Source of the DNA: Ophiocordyceps camponoti-saundersi (nom. inval.)
Lineage: Eukaryota > Ascomycota > Sordariomycetes > Hypocreales > Ophiocordycipitaceae
Length of the DNA stretch: 64,000 bases
NCBI GenBank assembly: GCA_003339415.1
Contig: PDHQ01000079.1
Location: 78,740-142,739, forward strand
Direction of reading: 5' to 3'
Position 1 is the first letter of the stretch; each line of letters starts with the position of its first letter. A model generated the notes under the pieces. That model made no database searches. It had not been told where the DNA came from and worked only from the letters and a program-made list of their open reading frames with translations. Made by a program: the position numbers and the translations under genes. Positions 55,285 to 64,000 of the stretch are shown one piece after another.

Positions 55285-58200
55285 CTATTCTAAGCTTAAA
55301 TTCGCTAGTAAGCGATTAAGAAACCCGTACCCCGTTTTTACGTCCTCGTATAAGACGGAAAAGAATTTATATATAACCTAAACTATAACTAGCTTCGAGA
55401 TATATATCTAAAGCCCTTAAATAAACTTTTAAGTAATTAAGGAAACTCGCCTTAAAAACGCTTAACTTTATAATAAAATAGGATATCGGCAAAAACTAAA
55501 TTACGATAATAGCTACCTTTTTTTAAAATACTATTAATATAATTATATTATAAAAGTAGCGTGCGGAAATAGCGTAATTATAAGCGTAGGTTATAAAACT
55601 TTAAGGTTAGTTAACTTAGAAAAACTAAAACCCGAACGCGGAAAAGACCCGTTAAGAAATATTAACTATATTTAATATAAATAAAAAGATATTTATCCTA
55701 ATTAGAAAAGCCGCTTAGGATACCTTTACGCTAGTAGCCCTAGTAAGATAGCTAAACCCCTCCTATTCTAACTTTACGAAAATTCGCTATAAGGAGGTAG
55801 GTAAGTTTTCGGGTAAGAAAGAGGATTTTAGTACTTTCCTTATAAACCTAAAAAATAAGATAAGGTCTAATAAGATAATTTTTCGAAATAAGTAGGACTA
55901 GATAAGTATATTATTCCGCGCGTTAAAAGGGAAAGCCCGTAAACTTTTAGAAACCTAATATAACTTAGAGGAACGCCTTTTTTCCGAATTAGCTAAAATA
56001 GTCTAATACTTAAAGTTTACTTACGGAAATCCTAACGAATTTACCGAGGCTATAAATTAATTTCGTAAACTAAATTTCTTATTAATAAGTAAGTAGGAAA
56101 TTTAGGAGTTCCTTATAGAGTTTAACTACCTTATAGCTAAAACCTAAGTTCCCCTAGCTTAGATTAAGTATACGCTTTAAGATTATTTACCTGCTAATCT
56201 TAACCTAAGCTTTCTTACGAAAGCTAAAGATTTATATATAACGTATAAGGAATTTTATAAGTATATAAAAAACGCCGTATTTTACTAAAAGAAAGAGTTA
56301 ACCTATTAGGAGTTTTCCCGTAAAAGCTAGGTAAGTAAAAAAGTTACCTTAGAAAAGTAAAAAAAGATTATAATTATAACCTTTCGCTAAAAAGGCTAAG
56401 CCCTTAGTAAGAGTAAGAAGAAAGTTTATTAGGAAAATAATACTTATTTTATTTATAGAAAAAAGGGCTATATAGCTAAAAACTACCCTAACTAATAAAA
56501 GATAGGGAGAGTTCGTAGAGTTTAGACGCCTTTACCTAACTTCGTTTAGTTAGATAACTTTAATTTAGGAAAAAAGTAAGATTATTATAAAGCTCCTTAA
56601 TAATCCTAAAAATATCGCGTATAAGATAGAAAATAAGAAAGTCGTTTACTATTAATAATTAAGTTTAAATTAATAATATAGCTCTTTATACTTTTACCTT
56701 ATATAATATTAAAGTAGATACCTATTTCTTAATTAGTTATTATTTTACGAAATAAGTAATAAAGCGCCTAAGCGCTAAGCTTATCCTTATCTATTCTATC
56801 CCCCTTATTAATTTCTAAAGCTATTAAGCTAGCTTAGTTTATAAGCACCTAATTATTACCTTAATAATTAATAGATAGTATTTTCCGTAGGAAATCTACT
56901 AAGTAACCGACTATACTTAGAATCTCTTTATCGGCCTTTTCTAAATAGCGGAGAAAAGGTTATTACTTAACTACGTAGCTTAAAAACTAGTTTAGCTAGA
57001 TAATTTACCTGCCCTCGCTAAGTACTCGCCCTTAATCCTCTTACCTAAAAAGCCCTTTTTTAACGGAAATCTAAACCTAGCTATCTAAGCGGATATTAAG
57101 CGCCGGAATTACTTTCTCCGTTAAGATAAGCGTAAGTATTAGATCTTTTAACGCTTATAAAGGAAGAAGGACTTTATATAGCCCGTAAAGGAAAAAAAGC
57201 TAGCTTAAACCCTAACTAAAGATAACTAAGATATTAATAATACTAATAAGGATATTTTAAAAAAGTAACTTATCCGCTAGGTTTAATAAAACTCTCGCCG
57301 TAAGCGATAGGAAGAAATAACCCTATTAATACTTTAAATACTTATAAAGTTAGAAAATAACGATAATAACTTAATTATAATCGTAAAACTAAGCTTAGCT
57401 AGCTATATATACGTAGGATAGGAAATCTTATTCCCTTAAGGTAAAGAACTTAAGTATATTACTTATATACGTAGTATAATTCCTCTAGCTTTTACGTACC
57501 TTAAAGGATTTTTTAATAAGAAGGAAGCTTATATTTTAGCTTATCCCTAGCCTAGCTACGATATAACCTTAAAATTTAAGAAGCCCCTAAACCCGGTAAG
57601 ACCTCCTTTTTATAAAATACTAGTAAAATATTTACTTTTAGAAAAGGAGACCGTTAACTACTTACTTAAGATTAGTTTTATTAAGCCGGATACTAGCCCT
57701 TATACTACCTCTATTCTCTTCGCCCTAAAGCTATACTTAATAGCTTAACGCTTCTATATTAACTACTAATAGATAAACGACTACTTAAAAAGTTAAATCT
57801 CGCCCGCTCCCTCCTTAGAAAGCACCGCGTTTAGCTACTAGGAGGCGAAACGGTTCTTAAAAATCGACGTTATTTAAGCGTTTTACCGTCTCCGTCTTAA
57901 CCCTAACTCTAAATACCTTATAGCTTTCCGTATAAGGTTTAGTATATTCTATTAGCTTATTTTTCTATTCGGCCTTAAAATAAAACTTACGTAATTTTAG
58001 AATTTTATTAACGCCTAACTTTACGATCTCCTTAATTATTACGCGAGTATATATATTAATAACGTATTAATTTACTTAAACGGCGAAGAAGAGGAATACT
58101 AAAAGGAGTGCTAAGAAATAATTTAGCGCCTATACTAAGCGAACTTATAAGAGGATATTTAGAAATCGAGGTTTAACGTTACTAAAGTTAACTACTTTAG

Positions 58201-60563
58201 TATAATATTATACGTAAGCTAAGGAATAAGCGTAGACCCCCGTAAAATATAAGCGATCTAAGATTAAAAATTCGAAAATCTCCGGGATTATAAGGCTATC
58301 CGCTTATTCGTAAGATTTTATAACTTTATTAGGATTTTCTACTACTATATTAATACCGCCGCGGAACCCTTAAACTATTTTCTAAAAAAAGATATCGCCT
58401 TCGAGCTTAGACCGGAATAGAAGGAGGCTTTTAATAAAATAAAAGAATTAGCTACGTAAGCCCCGGTGCTCGCTTTCTTCTATCCTAAACTTCTAACCTA
58501 GCTTAAAACTAACGCCTCTTAGAACGCTACCGCCGGTATACTTTAGTAATAGTAAAATAACTAAGTATAGAAGCTAATAGGCTTTTTCTTAAAAATAATA
58601 AACTTAGCCGAATATATATACTTAATTTAAGACCGCAAACTTCTTACTATTATATAAAGCTTTAAATACTTTTACTTAGAATTACTTAGTTAGAAGTTCG
58701 ATATAATTACGGACTATAAGGCCTTAGTTTACTTTATAATAAAAAAACTACTCTCTATTTACTAAGTCTAATAATCCGATTTCCTTACTTAGTTCGATAT
58801 CCGTTTCTTATATCGACCTAGCTAGTTAAATATAGCTACTAATACCCTCTCGCGTAAGACGGCTAAGCTTCTAACTATAAAAGCTTATAAGAAAAAGGAA
58901 AAGACGCTTATAATAATTCCTTCGGAAAGCTTTAGATTTAAAGTCCCGACTCTAACTTTTATAATTACCCTAGTCCGCCTCGGAGAAAACTCTGCCCTAT
59001 TAGGAGCAGAGTTAGTATAACTAATCTAAGAGGAGAACGTAAGCTAAGATCTTAGATTTTACGGTAACCTCCTAGTTATTCTTAAGTAAGATAGTTAGAA
59101 GAGGCTTTTTCTTTATATTACTCTAATTTAGAATATATATAAGCTAGCTATTTTCGCTTACGGTAGCTAAAATAAAACTACTTAGATATTTTAGCGAAAC
59201 TACTACTAGCTTAGAATAAAGTAAGATATTTATTAATATATCTATAACTATTATAAGTATTAAAGGAATAAGGCCTTATAAGATAAGACCTTAAGCTTAC
59301 TATACTCTTTACTTATTCTAACTTCCGTATAGGAGTATATAGCTTATAATAAGAAGGCTATATTAGAAAACCGCTTTAAGTATAACTATATTTAAACTTT
59401 TATCTATAAGCTAAGTTAGATTATCGCTATATTACTAAGTAAGAAGAATAATATAATAGAGGTGCTTATTAAATGCTATTTCCGATACTTTTATCGTCTC
59501 TTCGGTATACCGGATATATAAATTACTAATAACGCCGGCCTATTTATCTTAGGATTTCTCGGTAAAATTAATTAGTTAATTAGTATTAAGTATTATTATA
59601 ATAATACCTTATACTTATAGATATAAGGAAGCGTAAAGGTAACTAATTAGTACTTAAACTAAAGGCTACGGTTTTATACGAATAAATATTAGGATAATTA
59701 GAGTGCTTTCCTTCCTACGCTAGATTTCGCGTATAACTCCTTATAGCACGCTTCTATTAGTATAGCACCGCTTATAGTTACTTTTAGTAAGGATATACGA
59801 AACCCCCTTTTAGTAGCTAGTCCTCTAAATCCCTCGACTGCCTTAGGCCTAATTACTATAGCTTATAAACTTATCTCCCGCGCGTAAGAAGTATAATAGT
59901 AAGCTCGAACCGCTACTAAAAACGCTCGCTATAAGTAAGAAATATAAGTAAATAAGAAATATCGCTCGGTAAACTTTACGGTTAGCGATAAAATATTCCT
60001 TAGCTATAAAGGCTTCTTTATAACTATACTTACGATACGCCTTAATATATAATAGTTAGGACTTTTTATAATCGTTAAGAAATAAGGCTATAGCTACGTT
60101 CTTAACTTATTAGATAGCTACCGGATAACGAACTTATTCTATACTAACTATTTTCGGAAAGCTACTATAAATTTATTACCTAGATAAGAGATATCTCCCG
60201 CGGAACTAGAAAATATTAACGGTATACTAAAATAGGAGGTTAAGCAAATCCTTTAGTCTCGGGTTACCGGGCAGTATTATTAGTTAGAGTATTAAGTTTA
60301 CTAGCGTAGTTACGATCCGGATAAGATATAATACTTTACTAAGAATTTCTATTACGCGCTTATAGCTTTTAAGGAATTCTATAACCGTTTCCCTAATACC
60401 GCCGGTCTACTTATTAACTTTTAGCACTAAGTTAAAGCCGCCGCTATAAATTATAAGTATTAAGATAACGCCTAAGATAATATAGCTATTTTTACGGGCA
60501 CCTAACTATATAGCCGCCGTTACTAATTTTAATAGGTATATTAAAACTTTCGTTAAGGGGTAG

Positions 60564-60933
60564 TATTACGCGCTAGCTCTTATAAGGATTTCCCCTAAAT
60601 ATTTTACGGTAATTTCCGAGGATTTTATAAGGATTTCTCTTAGATATTTTACGGTAATTTCCGAGGATTTCTAACTATAATTACGTAACTTTAGAAACCT
60701 TATCGTAAAATCCCTAAGAAGACCTTAGTAGGAAATTACCCGGAAATAAAGTTAACCTTTTACTAGGATTTCCTTATACCCTCTCCTATTTCTATTAGTA
60801 TATGCCTTTATATATTTTACTAGGATTTCGCCTATAAGAGTTTTTCCTCTTTTTTTTCCTTTCTCCTTAGCTTAGAATCTTTATTTATAATATTAATATT
60901 ATTATTTACTTAACGTATTCTACGGCCGTAATA
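60564..60933 (+). repeat. Gypsy 3 right LTR (370 bp)
   Basis: Direct repeat of 54915-55284, ending CCGTAATA before the ATAAT duplication. Confidence 0.9.
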
Positions 60934-61480
60934 ATAATTATTATATTAACTACGCGCCTTAACGCGTAATAGTTTAGACTTTTTATAATTATCGAGGAAT
61001 AAGGCTATAGCTATATTTTTAACCTTCTAAATAATTACCGGATAACGAACTTATTCTATATTAATTATCTCCGGAAAGCTATTACGGATCCTTTACCTAA
61101 ATAAGATAAGCCCTTAGCTAAGCTTAATAATATCGATAATATACTAAAATAGGAAGTTAATAAGATTCTTATATCTTACGTTACTAGATAACGCCGCTAG
61201 TTAAAATACTAAGTTTAGTAGCGTAGCTATAACTCTAATAAAATATAATATCTAGCTAGGAATTTCTATTATATACTAATAGCCCTTAAGGAATTCTACT
61301 ACTATTTTCTAAATACCGCTAGCCTACTAGTTAATTTCTAATATTAGATTAAGGCTGCTGCTATAAATTATAATTATAAAGATAATAACTAAGATAATAT
61401 TATAATTTCCCTTAAAGCTTAGGTGCGTAATCGCTATTACTAGTTTTAATAAGTATATTAAGACCTTTATCGGGGGGTAG

Positions 61481-61829
61481 TATTATACGCTAGGTTTCCT
61501 CCCGAATTTCCCTATATTTTTTACGGTAATTTCTAAGGATTTCTAATAAAACCTTATATAATCTTAGAAATCCTTATCGTAAAATTACCCGGAAAGACCT
61601 TAAGGGAAATTATTAGGAAATATAACCGTTTACTTACCTAGAAATTACTAGGATTTCTAAGCAGATTTCTATACCCTTTCCTATCCTTACTAGCACGTGC
61701 CCTTATCTATTTTACTAAGATTCCGCCTATAAGAGTTTTTCCTCTTTTTCTCTCTTCTCTCCTTAGCTTAGAATCTTTATTTATAGTGCTAATATTATTA
61801 TTTACTTAACGCACTTATAGGCCGTAATA
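61481..61829 (+). repeat. Gypsy 2 right LTR (349 bp)
   Basis: Direct repeat of 49837-50185, followed by the ATTAT duplication. Confidence 0.9.
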
Positions 61830-61834
61830 ATTAT

Positions 61835-62367
61835 AAGCTTAAAAAAGTAGTAAGTTCGCCTAAGTTACGTAAATCTTATAATTCTTTTAAAATGCCCTTA
61901 CTTTTATTAATAAGGGCTACTATTAGCGCTATAATAATAGTATTATTAACGTAAAAGAGTATAATAAATCTTTTAAGATAAGTATAAATATAAAACTTAA
62001 ATTTAAGTTATTACTATTTATAGCGCTTAAGGGCCTCGCTAGCGTATATAAACTATATCGCGGGAGATAACTTAAGGCTATATAAGGCTTAATTAAGCTT
62101 ATATACTTAATTTATATTATCTTCGAATAGATATAGCTAATTAATAAAAAATTCCTCCTAATAAGGGGCGTTAATAAACGCGTTAATAATATTAAATTAT
62201 CGCTATTCGAGATCTTAAGATATTATAATCGATAAGAATACTTAAATAAAAAAGAGGTATATAATAGCGGCGTAAAGGTCCTCGATAAAGTATAAAGCCT
62301 TTTTTTTATCCCCTCTTATATATTAGCGTATTTTAATAATTATAGCTTTATTCTTAGGTATTTTTAT
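61835..62367 (-). mobile_element. fragment of a second Copia element (between Gypsy 2 and Gypsy 4)
   Basis: Minus-strand translation gives a decayed Copia reverse transcriptase with FYVNNTIIIA, a mutated YVDD box, followed by NLGELTTF. The part near 62150-62215 resembles the internal region of the first Copia at about 43370-43420. Gypsy 2 and Gypsy 4 both appear inserted into this copy. Confidence 0.7.
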
Positions 62368-62757
62368 TATTACGCGCTAGGCACTTATAGTAATTTCCTA
62401 AATATTTTATAGTAATTTCCGAGAATTTTACGGTAATTTCCTTCTTAGGATTTTACGGTAATTTCCGAGGATTTTATAGTAATTTCTAAGGATCTCTAGC
62501 TATAATTATATAACCTCGGAAACCTTATCGTAAAATCCCTAGGAAAACCTTAGTAGGAAATTACCTAGAAATAAAGTCGACCTTTTACTAAGATTTCCTT
62601 ATACCCTCTCCTATCTTTACTAATATATACTTTTATATATTTTACTAGGATCTCGCTTATAAAAGTTTTCCTCTTTTCTTTTCTTTCTCCTTAGCTTAGA
62701 ATTTTTATTTATAATACTAATATAATTATTTACTTAACGTATTTCTAGGCCGTAATA
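62368..62757 (+). repeat. Gypsy 4 left LTR (390 bp)
   Basis: Shares termini and the downstream half with the other Gypsy LTRs but has extra repeated units near its start (several ATTTTATAGTAATTTCC-like blocks), giving a longer LTR. Confidence 0.8.
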
Positions 62758-64000
62758 CTATTCTAAGCTCTCTCTTTACTAGTAAGCGATTAAGAAGTAT
62801 ATATTTTATTCTTATATCCCCCGTAAAGGACGGAAAAGATCTCGTATATAATTAAACTATAACTAGCTTTAAGATATATATTTAAAGCCCCTAACTAAAC
62901 TTTTAGGCGATTAAGGAGACTTACCTTAAAGACGCTTAACTTTATAATAAAATAAGGTTTTAAAGAAAACTAAACTATAATTATAGCTACCTCCTTTTAA
63001 AATATTACCGATATAACTATATTATAAGAGTAGCGTGCGGAGATAATATAATTATAAGCGTAGATCGTAGAACTTTAAAATTAGTTAATTTAGAAAAATT
63101 AAAACTTAAATATAAAAAGGACTTATTAAGAAATATTAATAGCGTTTAAGATTAGTAAAGAAATATTCGTCCTAACTAGGAAGGCCGCTTAGGATATTTT
63201 TACGCTAGTTACCCCGGTAAGATAGCTAAACCCCTCTTACTCCGATTTTACGAAAATTCGCTATAAGGAGGTAAGTAAGTTTTTAGGAAAAAAGGAAAAC
63301 TTTAGTACTTTCCTTACGAACTTAAAAGATAAGATAAGATCTAATAGGATAATTTTCTATAATAAATAGGATAGGATAAATATTCTATTTTATATTTTAG
63401 AAAAAAAGGCCCGCTAATTTTTAGAAACTTAATATAACTCGGAGGAATACCTTTTTTCCGAATTAGCTAAGATAGTATAATACTTAGAGTCCGCTTATAG
63501 AAACTTAAATAAGTTCGCTAAAGCTATAGATTAGCTTTATAAACTAAACTACTCCTTAAATAGCTAATAGGAAATTTAAGAGTTTCTTATAAAGTTCGAC
63601 TACCTTATAGCTAAAACCTAAGTCCCCTTAGCTTATATTAAGTATACGCTTTAGGACTATTTACCTACTAATCTTAATATAGGCTTTTTTATAAAGGCTA
63701 AGAACTTATATATAATATATAAGGAGTTTTACGAGTATATAAAAAATACGGTATTTTATAAAAAGAAGGAGTTTACCCGCTATAAAATCGCCCGGAAATC
63801 TTAATAAGTCGATAAGACTATTCTAACTATATAGAAGAAAATTATAACTATAACTTAGAAAGGCTAGCCCCTAAGTAAGAATAAGAAAAAGGTTTATTAG
63901 GAAAATAGCACTTATTTTATCTATAGAAAGAAAGGCTATATAGCTAAGGACTATCTTAACTAATAAAAGATAGGGAGAGTTCGTAAAGCTTAGACGCCCT
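62368..64000 (+). mobile_element. Gypsy LTR retrotransposon 4, 5' part, cut by the window end
   Basis: The left LTR is 62368-62757 (390 bp, starting TATTACGCGC and ending CCGTAATA). It is followed by a gag-region sequence closely similar to that of Gypsy 2 (for example AAGGACGGAAAAGA at about 62827). The possible left target-site copy is TTTAT (62363-62367). The 3' part lies beyond the window, so completeness cannot be judged. The LTR length differs from the other two types. Confidence 0.8.

Larger units (their letters stand above)
54915..60933 (+). mobile_element. Gypsy LTR retrotransposon 3, RIP-degraded, nested in Gypsy 2
   Basis: 6,019 bp, exactly the length of Gypsy 1 and of the same family. 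The 370-bp LTRs are at 54915-55284 and 60564-60933. The target-site duplication ATAAT is perfect (54910-54914 and 60934-60938). Same orientation as its host. The reverse transcriptase box near 58048 reads YINNVLIY, a RIP-mutated YxDD. Stops occur throughout. Confidence 0.92.
49837..61829 (+). mobile_element. Gypsy LTR retrotransposon 2, RIP-degraded, containing Gypsy 3
   Basis: The 349-bp LTRs are at 49837-50185 and 61481-61829. The target-site duplication ATTAT is present on both sides (49832-49836, 61830-61834) with no change. Removing the nested insertion (6,019 bp plus 5 bp) leaves 5,969 bp. The LTR is related to, but shorter than, the 370-bp LTR of Gypsy 1 and 3, so it is a sister family. 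A plus-strand reverse transcriptase box YANNILIY lies near 52947-52970. A G-rich tract (CGGGGGGTAG) precedes the right LTR. No open frame remains. Confidence 0.9.

Noticed and set aside
34409..62757. Regularly recurring blocks resembling a repeat array such as CRISPR
   Set aside because: The recurring units are LTRs of 349-390 bp with target-site duplications and retrotransposon remnants between them.

Overview
The window is nuclear DNA of a filamentous ascomycete. The evidence is short introns of about 50-100 bp with CTGAC/CTAAC branch sites, a StuA-type APSES regulator, an EsdC-like protein, and a retroelement block mutated in the manner of repeat-induced point mutation (RIP). Two secreted ADP-ribosyltransferase toxin-like genes, a secreted sphingomyelinase and a secreted adenosine deaminase suggest Hypocreales (Sordariomycetes), probably an insect-associated lineage. 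That placement is inference from gene content.

Region 1 (1-8.1 kb) holds housekeeping and developmental genes: stuA (+), a coiled-coil TACC/Slk19-like protein (+) and an amidohydrolase (-). Region 2 (8.9-15.8 kb) carries a multi-exon enterotoxin-A-like gene (-), an acid sphingomyelinase (-) and a protein-kinase-like gene (-). Region 3 (16.2-25.3 kb) holds a decayed TPR-ankyrin-TIR-like gene (+), an esdC-like gene (-), the core spliceosomal SmF gene (-) and an intact TPR-CHAT protease-like gene (+). Region 4 (25.6-33.3 kb) holds a frame-broken small Cys-rich ORF, a second enterotoxin-A-like gene (+), a SAM methyltransferase with a 21-nt microexon (-) and a secreted ADA2/ADGF-type adenosine deaminase (-).

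Region 5 (34,096-64,000) is almost entirely RIP-degraded LTR retrotransposons, AT-rich and full of stops. Its nesting can be read to the base. A minus-strand Copia element (34,096-47,389, 411-bp LTRs) has a 6,019-bp Gypsy element inserted inside its left LTR. A second Gypsy (49,837-61,829, 349-bp LTRs) holds another 6,019-bp Gypsy (54,915-60,933), and itself lies in a second Copia copy. A fourth Gypsy starts at 62,368 and runs off the window. Five-bp target-site duplications are visible for the complete insertions. A roughly 600-bp unique island (47,395-47,995) survives between the blocks.

The four secreted proteins (two ADP-ribosyltransferase-like, a sphingomyelinase, an adenosine deaminase) lie among ordinary genes and next to a RIP block, a layout seen in fungal effector-rich regions. 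The CHAT gene and the decayed TIR-like gene look like fungal NLR-type or regulated-cell-death components, one intact and one dying. No CRISPR, tRNA or rRNA genes were recognised.
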